DNA of 64,000 nt from Bryobacteraceae bacterium (GCA_025055455.1 JANWXD010000005.1:62001-126000); one strand, 5' to 3'; shown: positions 38,136 through 46,044, numbered from the stretch's first letter. Notes: generated by a model not told the origin, from the sequence alone. Program-made: numbers and translations.

Positions 38136-38198
38136 ACTTCTCTTCCGAACCCCCTCAGCCGCATCCTAAAGTTAACCAACCCAGGGGTCGTTTTGAAG

Positions 38199-38218
38199 TT
38201 GTAAAACTTTTGTAAAAC
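38199..38218 (-). promoter_or_regulatory. tandem direct repeat, likely operator of the winged-helix regulator
   Basis: TTGTAAAAC occurs twice (38199-38207 and 38210-38218) with an 11-bp period, one helical turn, as in PhoB/OmpR boxes. On the minus strand it lies 30 bp upstream of a possible -10 TAGGAT (38163-38168), at about -43 to -62, where an activator of this family would sit. It is AT-rich against a GC-rich background. Confidence 0.55.
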
Positions 38219-38227
38219 CGGTGGGAA

Positions 38228-38617
38228 CTACTCGATGGGGAACGGCCCGGCGTTGCGGACTTCCGGCTCGCGGCCTCCGCGGGCTTGCGCCCGCACGCGA
38301 AACCACACCGCGCGCACGGCATCCGGCATGCGGAAGTGGAAGGCGGCTTCCTGGCCGTCTTCCAGCAGCGCCTCCTCCAGGGCCCCCTTGCGCGTGGTGA
38401 CCACGCGCGCCTCCGGCGAAAGGAAGTCGAACAACAACACCACCGATTCGAGGGCCTGGCCGCTGGCATTCCGCACCCGCCCATCGACGAGGATCTGGCG
38501 TTCTATACGGCGGGCGGTGATCTCCGTCAGCTCCAGCTGAAATGCGGGCGGCTTGCGTCCTTCGGCCGCTGGGAAGCACAATGAGGCGAGTGTCAGGATC
38601 CACCAAAGGGCCTTCAT
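38228..38617 (-). CDS. small exported beta-sandwich protein (FxLYD-like)
   Basis: A 129-aa protein with signal peptide (WWILTLASLCFPAAEG). The mature part has the pattern of FxLYD-type sandwiches: ILVDGRVRNASGQALESVVLLFDFL followed by paired strands and FPIE at the end. It is divergent from the asparaginase gene with 32 bp between starts. TACACT with an extended TGT sits 9 nt before the ATG, suggesting a near-leaderless mRNA. No function can be given. Confidence 0.65.
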   Translation of the reverse strand: MKALWWILTLASLCFPAAEGRKPPAFQLELTEITARRIERQILVDGRVRNASGQALESVVLLFDFLSPEARVVTTRKGALEEALLEDGQEAAFHFRMPDAVRAVWFRVRAQARGGREPEVRNAGPFPIE

Positions 38618-38649
38618 CAGGCAGCTAGTGTAACAGGAGGAGCTGTGCC

Positions 38650-39744
38650 ATGATCAGCCGGAGAGAATGCTTTCGCACTGTGGCAGGGTTGCCCGCCCTG
38701 CGTGCGGCGCAGGCGCGGCCGCGCAACGTGGTCATCGCCAGCGCCAACGGGCTGCGGGCGTGTAACCGCGCCATGGAATTGCTGCGGAGCGGAGCCGACA
38801 CCCTGGACGCCGTGCTCGCCGGGGTGAACCTCAACGAGGAAGACCCGGAAGACAACACCGTGGGCTACGGCGGCTTGCCGAACGAGGACGGCATCGTGGA
38901 GCTGGATGCGAGCGTCATGCACGGCCCGACGCGCCGCTGCGGCGCGGTGGCCGCGCTGCGCAACATCAAGACGCCGTCGAAAGTGGCGCGGCTCGTGATG
39001 GAACACACCGATCACGTCATGCTGGTGGGCGAAGGCGCCCTACGGTTCGCCAAGGCCTTCGGATTCCAGGAAGAAAATCTGCTGACCGAAAAATCCCGGC
39101 TGGCCTGGCTGGTTTGGAAGCAATCCCTGCGAGACCGCTCCGGCCACAACAACTGGACCGACGGGCTGGACGCTCCGCCGGGCAAACCTTCGGCGCGCCT
39201 TCGGGAGCTGTTCCCGCATGTGGACGAGGCCACGCTGGCCTGGGCTTGGCAAGTGGCGATGGATCCCCCGACAGGCACGATCAACTGCCTGGCGCTCAAC
39301 GAGCGGGGCGAAATGTCGGGCGTGACGACGACCAGCGGCTTGGCGTGGAAGATCGCCGGACGCGTGGGCGACTCGCCGCTCCCCGGCGCCGGGCTGTGGG
39401 TGGATCAGGACGTAGGTGCGGCCGGCGCCACCGGGCGGGGGGAGGAAAACATTCGCATCGCGGGCGCTCACACAGTGGTGGAAAACATGCGACGGGGAAT
39501 GGATCCCAAGGAGGCCTGCCTCGAAGCGCTGCGGCGCGTGGCGCGCAACTTCGGAAACGACGCGGAGCGCCTGGCCAAGTTCGACCTCACTTTCTATGCG
39601 CTGCGCAAGGACGGCGTCTACGCTAGCGCCTCCCTGTGGAACGCGCGAGTCCGCGAAGGCAAGCGCGTGCCGGCCCGCTACGCCGTCAACGACGGGGAGG
39701 GCGGGCGCTTGGAGCTCTGCGCCTGGCTGCTGGAACGCAAATAA
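38650..39744 (+). CDS. N4-(beta-N-acetylglucosaminyl)-L-asparaginase / isoaspartyl peptidase family (Ntn hydrolase)
   Basis: A 364-aa protein behind a GGAGGAG Shine-Dalgarno. MISRRECFRTVAGLPALRAAQA is a twin-arginine-like signal. The early segment GADTLDAVLAGVNLNEEDPEDNTVGYGGLPNEDG matches glycosylasparaginases. Autocleavage should occur before Thr210 in PPTGTINCLALNERG, creating the nucleophile; VTTTSGLAWKIAGRVGDSPLPGAGLWVD is the oxyanion and substrate loop. Known members split the GlcNAc-Asn bond or isoaspartyl peptides. Export suggests a scavenging role (inference). Confidence 0.88.
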   Translation: MISRRECFRTVAGLPALRAAQARPRNVVIASANGLRACNRAMELLRSGADTLDAVLAGVNLNEEDPEDNTVGYGGLPNEDGIVELDASVMHGPTRRCGAVAALRNIKTPSKVARLVMEHTDHVMLVGEGALRFAKAFGFQEENLLTEKSRLAWLVWKQSLRDRSGHNNWTDGLDAPPGKPSARLRELFPHVDEATLAWAWQVAMDPPTGTINCLALNERGEMSGVTTTSGLAWKIAGRVGDSPLPGAGLWVDQDVGAAGATGRGEENIRIAGAHTVVENMRRGMDPKEACLEALRRVARNFGNDAERLAKFDLTFYALRKDGVYASASLWNARVREGKRVPARYAVNDGEGGRLELCAWLLERK

Positions 39745-39757
39745 CAAGGCGCGGCGC

Positions 39758-40993
39758 TCACAGATCGCGGATCGTGAAAGCCACCAGGGCCAGCGTCAGC
39801 CCAATCAGGATGGCCACGGAAGTCCACGCAATGGCGTTGTAAGTGCGCGAATTGGTCCACTCGTGCATCAGGCCCTTGCGGTTGACTAGCAGCACCATGA
39901 AAATCAGCACGAGCGGCAGCAAGGCGCCGTTGATCACTTGAGACAGCAGGATCATCTTCACCAAAGGGAACTCCGGCAGCAGCACCGTGCCGGCGCCGAA
40001 GACGATCAGCAGGGTAAAAAGCCAATAGAAAACGGGCGCTTCCCGGAAGCGACGGTTCACGCCGGACTCGAAGCCCAAGCCCTCGCAGACGGTGTAGGCC
40101 GTCGAAAGTGGTTGAATCGAGGCGGCGAACAACGAAGCGTTGAACAGGCCGAGGCAGAACAGCAGATAAGCGTACTCGCCGAACGGCTTCAGGCCCAGCG
40201 CTGCGTCCGTCGCGTCACGGATGTCCCGTGGCCTCTGGGTCCAGATGGCGCCGGCGCACGCCACGATGATGAAGAAGGCAATCACCGTCATGGCGATGCA
40301 GCCGACGATGACCTCGATCCGGGACTCCGCATATTCTTTCGCGGTGATACCTTTCTCCACCACTGCCGCCTGCAGGTAGAACTGCATCCAGGGCGCGATC
40401 GAGGTGCCCACCAGGCCAATGACGATCGTGATGTAATCCGGATCCAACATGACCACCGGCCGGACGCTGTAGAGAGCCGCCTCCGCCCAGTTCGGCTCCA
40501 CCAGGACGCCAGAGATGATGTAGCAGATGTAAAACGAGCAGGCCCCTAGGAACACCTTCTCGACGCTCCGGTAGGTGCCCTTGACGACCAGTAGCCACAC
40601 GGCGATCGCGCTGAGCGGGACCGAGATGTAGCGGCTGACGTGGAACAGCTCGAGCGAGCTGGCCACGCCCGCGAAGTTCGCCATGATGTTGGTCAAATTG
40701 GTGAGCACCAAGGCGGTCATGACGAAGAAGGTGGTGCGGAGGCCAAACTCCTCGCGGATCAGATCCGAAAGGCCCTTGCCCGTGACCGCGCCCATGCGAG
40801 AGCACATCTCCTGGGTGACGATCAGGAGAATCGTAATGGGAATCAGGGTCCAAAGGGGAAGGTAGCCGAAGCGGGCGCCCGCTTGCGAATAGGTGTAGAT
40901 GCCGCCGGCGTCGTTGTCCACCATGGCGGTGATGAAGCCGGGGCCAATGACGGAAAAGAAGACGGCGATTCGGTGGCGCAGGCGCTTCAGCAT
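39758..40993 (-). CDS. Nramp-related divalent metal transporter, probably of the Mg2+ (NRMT) type
   Basis: A 411-aa membrane protein with ~11 helices and the SLC11 fold (VIGPGFITAMVDNDAGG, GPGF kept). In TM1 the Nramp motif DPGN is changed to DNDAG. In TM6 the canonical MPHN is replaced by IAPWMQF, so the selective methionine becomes alanine. That Met-to-Ala change is what I recall for Nramp-related magnesium transporters, so Mg2+ is more likely than Mn2+ or Fe2+. The gene follows a PRC/MgtE_N/CBS protein by 12 bp; MgtE_N-CBS modules sense Mg2+, which supports the same reading. Confidence 0.85.
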   Translation of the reverse strand: MLKRLRHRIAVFFSVIGPGFITAMVDNDAGGIYTYSQAGARFGYLPLWTLIPITILLIVTQEMCSRMGAVTGKGLSDLIREEFGLRTTFFVMTALVLTNLTNIMANFAGVASSLELFHVSRYISVPLSAIAVWLLVVKGTYRSVEKVFLGACSFYICYIISGVLVEPNWAEAALYSVRPVVMLDPDYITIVIGLVGTSIAPWMQFYLQAAVVEKGITAKEYAESRIEVIVGCIAMTVIAFFIIVACAGAIWTQRPRDIRDATDAALGLKPFGEYAYLLFCLGLFNASLFAASIQPLSTAYTVCEGLGFESGVNRRFREAPVFYWLFTLLIVFGAGTVLLPEFPLVKMILLSQVINGALLPLVLIFMVLLVNRKGLMHEWTNSRTYNAIAWTSVAILIGLTLALVAFTIRDL

Positions 40994-41005
40994 CCGCAGG
41001 GTCGC

Positions 41006-42247
41006 TCATCGTTTTCTCAGGATAGAAATCACGTCGTCGGCGGTGATCACGCCGGCGAGGCGGCCCTCCTCGTCAAGGACGGGTAGGGTGAGCAGATTGT
41101 ACTTGTCGAACAGCTCCGTCACCCGGTCCTGGCGCTCCCGTACGGAGACCTGGGCCGCGGGGGCGACCGCAATCGCGCGCAGGGGCGTTTGCGGCGAGGC
41201 GATGAACAGGCGCGCCAAGGGCACCACGCCGCTCAGACGACCCTCCGCATCGATCAGGAACAGCGCGTTCAACGACTCCAGAAGCTCCTCGTTCCCTTTG
41301 AGCGCGGTCAGGGCGTCGGCCACAGCACCTTGTTCTGGGACCGCCACGTACTCGGTGGTCATCAGCCCGCCGGCGGTGTCGTCCGGGAACTCCAGCAGTT
41401 CTTGAACCTCGGACTTGGGCTCGGCCTCCATCTCCTCGAGGATTTCTTCGGAGGTCTCCTCTTCCAGCTCCGCCAGCACGTCCGCGGCTTCATCGGGCGC
41501 CATTTCTTCGATAATTTCGGCGGCCTTTTCCGCCTCCAGAGACTCCAGAATCTGGGCCTGGATCTCGGGCTGCACTTCCGAAAGCGCTTCGGCGGCCACT
41601 TCGCTGTCCAGCGTTTCGAAGATCGCCTCCCGATCCTCGGGACTGAGCTCCTCGACGATGTCGGCCAGGTCCGCCGGATGCATCTGAGCCAGCAGTTCGT
41701 GGGAGATGTTCAGTCGCAGGCGGCGCTGGGGATCCGGTTCGACGATGTTGCAGAACTGCCAGGGGATCGACCGGGGTGCGATCGGCGCCTGGATCCGGCG
41801 GATCCACCGCGGCGGCAGCACCCCCTGGAGCAGCCGCCGCAGCATGCTGCGCAGCCCGATGTCCACCTCCCAGATCCGAAGCACATCGTGACCTGCTTCC
41901 TGGCTGATCAGCAACGTCACGTCGGTGACGCGGACCACCTTGCGGCCTTGCACGTCGATGATCTGCTGATCCAGCAGATCGCGCACCAGCCGTAGCATGT
42001 ATTCGTCGTCGTGGTAGGGCGTCAGGAGTTCGTCGCGGAGGTACAAGCCGTCCAGCGAAATCGAGCGAACCTGGTCGTGGCGGATGGTGAGCCAAGCCCA
42101 GCCGCCCCCCACCAGATAGCGGTCCACGCGGACCGGGTCAATCAGGGGAACCAGCGCGGCATCCTTGATGCGGCCGATGCGGCGTCCCTTCAGGTCGAAC
42201 ACCTTCAGGCCCACCAGCTCGGTCAGATACAGAATGCTCTCCGCCAT
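41006..42247 (-). CDS. PRC-barrel / MgtE_N / CBS-pair regulatory protein
   Basis: A 413-aa soluble protein. Residues ~1-150 contain two PRC-barrel-like units (LKVFDLKGRRIGRIKDA, IIDVQGRKVVRVTDVTLL). Residues ~190-290 form the acidic helical MgtE_N superhelix (MHPADLADIVEELSPEDREAIFETL). Residues ~295-413 are two CBS motifs (TTEYVAVPEQG, VTELFDKYNLLTLPVLDEEGRLAGVITADDVI). The transmembrane domain of MgtE is absent. In MgtE these parts form the Mg2+ gate; here the channel partner is presumably the adjacent Nramp-related transporter. The ATG at 42247 has no clear Shine-Dalgarno. Confidence 0.9.
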   Translation of the reverse strand: MAESILYLTELVGLKVFDLKGRRIGRIKDAALVPLIDPVRVDRYLVGGGWAWLTIRHDQVRSISLDGLYLRDELLTPYHDDEYMLRLVRDLLDQQIIDVQGRKVVRVTDVTLLISQEAGHDVLRIWEVDIGLRSMLRRLLQGVLPPRWIRRIQAPIAPRSIPWQFCNIVEPDPQRRLRLNISHELLAQMHPADLADIVEELSPEDREAIFETLDSEVAAEALSEVQPEIQAQILESLEAEKAAEIIEEMAPDEAADVLAELEEETSEEILEEMEAEPKSEVQELLEFPDDTAGGLMTTEYVAVPEQGAVADALTALKGNEELLESLNALFLIDAEGRLSGVVPLARLFIASPQTPLRAIAVAPAAQVSVRERQDRVTELFDKYNLLTLPVLDEEGRLAGVITADDVISILRKR

Positions 42248-42327
42248 CGAAAAGCGTCCGTGCCTTGCGAGCGCCCTGCGCCGAGGCCACGGGCGTTCTT
42301 CGAACTAGCGGCCGGCTGCGCTGCGCT

Positions 42328-42352
42328 CTACATGACGTCTCTCCTTTCCACT
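42328..42352 (-). promoter_or_regulatory. minimal start-stop ORF behind a strong Shine-Dalgarno
   Basis: On the minus strand AAAGGAG is followed by ATG and immediately by TAG. It is out of frame with, and 80 nt upstream of, the PRC/MgtE_N gene, whose own ATG lacks a Shine-Dalgarno. A ribosome could load and stall here. Confidence 0.35.
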
Positions 42353-42379
42353 ATGCCGTAGGGGAGGGGAACACTGCAA

Positions 42380-42461
42380 GGTTTGCGAGGAAAATCTCGC
42401 CGGTCTGATCCGTGGCTCGGCCCGATGGCGTCGGAAGGCGGTTTCCCGCCTGCCGCAAACC
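42380..42461 (-). promoter_or_regulatory. structured 5' leader of the Mg2+ transporter operon
   Basis: Minus strand: GGTTTGCG (42454-42461) pairs perfectly with CGCAAACC (42380-42387), enclosing GGCGG-GAAA-CCGCC. A competing hairpin GCGAG-ATTTTC-CTCGC uses part of the closing strand. Two mutually exclusive folds ahead of a metal transporter operon suggest an RNA switch. I do not recognise a known class; M-box and yybP-ykoY motifs were looked for and not seen. The rest of 42248-42517 shows only the start-stop ORF. Confidence 0.35.
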
Positions 42462-42517
42462 ACAGGCTGGCCGCTCCGGGCGAGACCGGTGCCACAGCCG
42501 GCCGACGGACTTCTGGG

Positions 42518-43132
42518 TTAGGCGACCTCCCAGTAGACAGCGTAACGGCGGTCAAACAGCCGGTACAGCGGCACCAAGGTCACGTCCCGTTGTTGGCCCG
42601 TGGTTCGGAACGTGAGCGGCGAGTCGGCGGGCTTGATCCAGGAAGCTGGGTCCGCGCCCCTGGGCCGTAAGATGGGAATCTCCAGGTCTGGAACCGGCGG
42701 CACCTGGTTGGTCGGCGCCAAAGGAGATCCGTGCTGTTCTACCCCGGGGGCGCCAACGCGGAAGTTCGGCCCAATGATGTGCGCTTCGGTGAGCCCCTCG
42801 GCACCGAGATCCCCGGCCAGCACCAGCGGTCCATAGAGGTAGGCCTGCACCTTCGGATCGTCCGGCATGACTTCGGCGCTCAGATCCATGGGAAAACGCG
42901 CCTCCAGCATGTCCCCCGCCCTCCATACGCGTGTCAGCTCCAGGTAGCTCCCTGCTGATGGCGTCCCCTCCAGCGGCTGGCCGTTCAACTTCACGACGGC
43001 GGAGCGCCGCAGCCAGCCGGGGATCCGCAGCCGCAAAGCGAGACTCTCGGGCCGCGCTGCCACGGCAGTCAACTTGACGTCCTCAGCTTCCGGATACCGG
43101 GTCTCCAAGCGCAGTCGGAACCCTTTTTTGAC
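42518..43132 (-). pseudogene. GH127-type glycoside hydrolase remnant (C-terminal third)
   Basis: About 200 residues match the C-terminal part of GH127 (DUF1680) beta-L-arabinofuranosidases: KGFRLRLETRYPEAEDVKL, LRIPGWLRRSAVVKLNGQ, YLELTRVWRAGDMLEARFPM and QAYLYGPLVLAGDLG. The family is normally 600-800 aa with the catalytic barrel before this point. Upstream of about 43132 the similarity stops and DUF2203 begins within 65 bp, so the catalytic domain is gone. The ORF track start is only an internal TTG. No mobile element is seen at the break, which lies near an AAAAAA run. Confidence 0.75.
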
Positions 43133-43194
43133 CAGTTGTCTGCCTCGCCCAACGCCCCAGCAACTCCAGACCCAGTCGGCAGGCGAGGTCCAGG

Positions 43195-43635
43195 CTAGTG
43201 CGCCGGATCGCCCCGGTGATGGGTTAGGAATTCCGCGTCAATTTTTTTCCGGCCCCGGTAGCCTTCCTCCACCCGGTGCCAGAACTGAATCCCCTCTTCG
43301 CCCATCCGCCAGCACAGGTAAACTTCCTCGCCCCGGAATAGGGTCGGAAAATCGATCAGGCCGATCTCGAGATCCTTGACGAGGCAGCCGTACTCATGAA
43401 TCCCCTGAATCACCTCTTTCAGGCGGGCGCCTAAAGCATCGCGCCGGGATTGGAGACGCACGACGTGCTGGTGGTTAACGACGGAGCCTCCTACCAGCGC
43501 CACACGGCGCAGGATCGCTTCGATCTCCGCCTCCGTCTTTCCATACTCGGCGCGGAGGATCATGGCTTGGCGCAGCTCCTCTTGGACCCGCGGCAGCAGC
43601 CGCTCGGCCTCCTCCAAAGTGAAGTGACGTCCCAT
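43195..43635 (-). CDS. DUF2203 family protein
   Basis: A 146-aa cytoplasmic protein. The N-terminal helices begin RHFTLEEAERLLPRVQEELRQA; the C-terminal block GCLVKDLEIGLIDFPTLFRGEEVYLCWRMGEEGIQFWHR is the DUF2203 signature. The function is not known. A TATACT hexamer on this strand (43703-43708) could be its -10, and a GGGC-GAAA-GCCC hairpin lies in the leader, but no matching -35 is evident. Confidence 0.88.
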   Translation of the reverse strand: MGRHFTLEEAERLLPRVQEELRQAMILRAEYGKTEAEIEAILRRVALVGGSVVNHQHVVRLQSRRDALGARLKEVIQGIHEYGCLVKDLEIGLIDFPTLFRGEEVYLCWRMGEEGIQFWHRVEEGYRGRKKIDAEFLTHHRGDPAH

Positions 43636-43784
43636 AGCGTCTGGTCGCTCGTGGGCTTTCGCCCGTCACAGCATACGGTTTCGCTGTGGAGCGTCCCAGT
43701 CCAGTATAGCGTTGACGCTCCGCGGCTGACCTCGACTCGTTCTCTGGACCGTGGCTGCGACGAGCGAGCGTCCTCCCGGCAGCT

Positions 43785-44852
43785 TCAGAAGGCGTCGAAG
43801 GGAGAGAAGTCCCAGCAATGGGGCTGTGACAGCCTGGCTTTTAGGTGCGCGTCCGCGGTTCGGTAATAAAGGGGCCACCGAGCGCCGCTTCGGCGTGCCG
43901 TGGGGAACAAGGGAAGCGCAGCGCGCCGTTTCCCAGGCGCCCAACCGAGCCACTGCACAGCGAGCGCACCTTGACGGAGGGCCGAGCGGATCGCCGCCCC
44001 GAGCAAGGTTCGAATCACCATCGGCGAGTCGTCGAGGGCTTGGAGGTCGCCAATCATCAACACCTTGCGCTGATCCCGCTCCGCAAGTACGATGTATCCT
44101 TGTAACTCCCCGTCACGCACCACTCCGAGGACCGTTCGCTTCCCCGGCCACCAGGCCTCGCTGAAGCGCCATTCCAGCGCCTTGGCCGTCCGAACCGCCC
44201 TCAACCGTCCCGGCTGTTTCCGCAACCTCTCCCAAAACGCATCGAACTCCTCCCCGAAGCGCTCGAACTGTCGAACTTCGCCCGCGGACCGACGCGGCAG
44301 GCGCCCTGGGATTGAAGCCAGCCACAGTAAGAGACCGGCCGGCACGGACAACCACCGGGCGGCCGGAATCCGCCTCCGCTGGAGCGCTGCAGCGGCGAAC
44401 TGTCGAGGTCGGAGGATCCAGAAGAGACTGGCATCGTATTCCGGAGCGGGGATCGGTTCGGCACGGAACGCGAGCATCACTTGGGCCGCCGTGTCGTTGG
44501 CGCTGCCGTTGATCATGAGCTCCACACGGCCTTGTGCGAAATAGGACATCATCAGCTGCAGCGAACGGGAGCGATGCTCCGGATCTACGGCCCAGGAACT
44601 TGCCGTCGCACACCGGAGACTCCGGCCATCCAGTTCGTACAACATCGGGATGTTCGTCAGTGTTCCCACGATGCGGCCGCCTTCGTCCTCGAGCACCCAA
44701 CCCATGGGGACTCCTTCGAAGTCGGCTGCAAACGGGTGGGTAAGCCACCAGCGTTTGCGACTTTCCACCTCGAAGGCGCTGAGCCCGTTCCTGACCGACA
44801 CATCCCGAATCCCGGCCAGATCCTCCAAGGTGGCGCACCGGAGGTGACTCAT
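43785..44852 (-). CDS. GNAT-like acyltransferase of the glycan cluster
   Basis: A 355-aa protein. The N-terminal half follows the GNAT fold (LRCATLEDLAGIRDVSVRNGLSA, EGVPMGWVLEDEGGRIVGTL, SSWAVDPEHRSRSLQLMMSYFAQ); the C-terminal half has a second, degenerate GNAT-like block (LGVVRDGELQGYIVLAERDQRKVLMIGDLQAL). Such double-GNAT proteins occur in exopolysaccharide loci. It lies on the same strand as the deacetylase, 96 bp downstream. A perfect hairpin ends 3 nt before its ATG and would hinder initiation. Substrate unknown. Confidence 0.7.
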   Translation of the reverse strand: MSHLRCATLEDLAGIRDVSVRNGLSAFEVESRKRWWLTHPFAADFEGVPMGWVLEDEGGRIVGTLTNIPMLYELDGRSLRCATASSWAVDPEHRSRSLQLMMSYFAQGRVELMINGSANDTAAQVMLAFRAEPIPAPEYDASLFWILRPRQFAAAALQRRRIPAARWLSVPAGLLLWLASIPGRLPRRSAGEVRQFERFGEEFDAFWERLRKQPGRLRAVRTAKALEWRFSEAWWPGKRTVLGVVRDGELQGYIVLAERDQRKVLMIGDLQALDDSPMVIRTLLGAAIRSALRQGALAVQWLGWAPGKRRAALPLFPTARRSGARWPLYYRTADAHLKARLSQPHCWDFSPFDAF

Positions 44853-44855
44853 GGC

Positions 44856-44874
44856 GCCGGAAGACCTTTCCGGC
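44856..44874 (-). promoter_or_regulatory. hairpin directly upstream of the GNAT start codon
   Basis: Minus strand GCCGGAA-AGGTC-TTCCGGC, a perfect 7-bp stem, followed by GCC and ATG. The only purine-rich ribosome-binding candidate (GGAAAGG) is within it, so translation is probably low or conditional. Confidence 0.45.
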
Positions 44875-44948
44875 GGCAGCTTCCTGCCGTTCGTATCTGC
44901 GGTACTGTCGCAGCCGCGACTGAGGCGATCAAGCGAAGCGCACTCTGG

Positions 44949-45983
44949 TTAGCGGCCAGCAAATGAATACACTCCGCTGACTTTGGCGCGGAACACCTCT
45001 AGAGGGAGCCCGTAGTGGGGCAGAAACCGGGGAATGGCCCAACGACAAGGGACCGGACCGGCATGGCGATCCTCGACCGCAAAGGCCGCGTCGTAACCCG
45101 CCCGTTCCGCTTCGCGCATGACTTCTGGCGAGTAGTCTGCACGGCCCCCGTTTGGGTACGCCAGAAACCGGCAGGGCGCGCCAACTTTTTCCTCGATCAC
45201 CGCTCGGCTCTCGCGCAACTCGGCGGCGACCGTTTCACCGTCCACGGACGTCAGGATGGAGTGTGAGACGGTGTGTGACCCCAACTCGAAACCTTGTGCT
45301 ACCAGTCTCCTCGCCTCGTGCCAGTCCATGAAGGCGTCCGACTGCTCATCAAAAAGCGATGGGACAGCCGGCGTTCTCGACCGCAAAAGGTCGAGCAACT
45401 CAAGCCGCCTCTGTGTCGGGACCCTCTTACACCGTTCCACCAGTTGCTTGGCAATTGCCAAGCGTGACTTCGCGTTGCCTTGGCGTTCCCCGAGGGAAAA
45501 GCGTCCAAACCCACACTCAAGCTCCGGCTCTGGCCAGTCCAGAATCCGCAGTCGCATCTCCGTAGTCCAAAGGATCTCGTGCGTACCCACATAACTGGTC
45601 GCTAAGTGAAAGATTGCGGGCACTCCCATCTGACGTAAAATCGGCGCAGCAATCGTCGCATTGTTGCGGTAACCGTCGTCGAACGTTACAACGACGGGAT
45701 TCTTTGGCCAAGACCGCCTTCCCGCCAATCCTTCGCAGAGGTCCGAGCCAGAAATCGGCGTAAATTTTCTGCAAATGTATTGTAGTTGCGCACTGAATTG
45801 TGAAACGTCAACGAAAAACGTAAAAAGATCCTTCCGGTCATCCCGCATTCGAGGGACCACGCCATGGTAACAGAGCACTGCTACCCAGCCGCGGCAAACC
45901 CGACGGCAGATCGCGTAAACGCCCATCTTTTCGACCGTCGAAAAGGCCCAACGTTTAAGTAAAGGACCAGCCCGAACGCTCAC
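44949..45983 (-). CDS. polysaccharide deacetylase (NodB/CE4 family)
   Basis: GTG 45983 with GGAG 6 nt upstream is preferred (344 aa) over TTG 45995 in the ORF track. The NodB domain shows VVTFDDGYRNN (metal and catalytic Asp pair), the His pair in GSHTVSHSI, and RFLAYPNGG. CE4 enzymes remove N- or O-acetyl groups from glycans such as chitin-like or peptidoglycan chains. It has its own TTGACC/TATACT promoter with a palindrome at the start site, so it may be controlled separately from the SDR gene 139 bp upstream. Confidence 0.9.
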   Translation of the reverse strand: MSVRAGPLLKRWAFSTVEKMGVYAICRRVCRGWVAVLCYHGVVPRMRDDRKDLFTFFVDVSQFSAQLQYICRKFTPISGSDLCEGLAGRRSWPKNPVVVTFDDGYRNNATIAAPILRQMGVPAIFHLATSYVGTHEILWTTEMRLRILDWPEPELECGFGRFSLGERQGNAKSRLAIAKQLVERCKRVPTQRRLELLDLLRSRTPAVPSLFDEQSDAFMDWHEARRLVAQGFELGSHTVSHSILTSVDGETVAAELRESRAVIEEKVGAPCRFLAYPNGGRADYSPEVMREAERAGYDAAFAVEDRHAGPVPCRWAIPRFLPHYGLPLEVFRAKVSGVYSFAGR

Positions 45984-45996
45984 CCCTGACTCCAAA

Positions 45997-46008
45997 TTGA
46001 AATTTCAA
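45997..46008. promoter_or_regulatory. 12-bp palindrome at the deacetylase transcription start
   Basis: TTGAAATTTCAA is perfectly symmetrical and falls at about +1 to +12 of the predicted promoter at 46016-46044. This is where a dimeric repressor would block initiation. It is AT-rich in a GC-rich region. Confidence 0.45.
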
Positions 46009-46015
46009 GCGGTGT

Positions 46016-46044
46016 AGTATACCTGCCGCGCTCCTGCGGGTCAA
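46016..46044 (-). promoter_or_regulatory. promoter of the polysaccharide deacetylase gene
   Basis: Minus strand TTGACC (46039-46044), 17 bp, TATACT (46016-46021): 5/6 matches in each hexamer with ideal spacing. Start site near 46009. Confidence 0.7.

Noticed and set aside
42400-42480. Cobalamin riboswitch in the metal-transporter leader
   Set aside because: AGCCACGGATCAGACCGGC loosely resembles a B12 box, but the CCCCGCAACTGT core and the remaining conserved blocks are absent.
42328-42555. 75-aa minus ORF upstream of the PRC/MgtE_N gene
   Set aside because: It overlaps the GH127 remnant and the structured leader, has no ribosome site at its start and no recognisable content.
43990-44030. 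tRNA-like T-loop GGTTCGAATC
   Set aside because: It lies inside the GNAT coding region and no cloverleaf arms or acceptor stem can be drawn around it.
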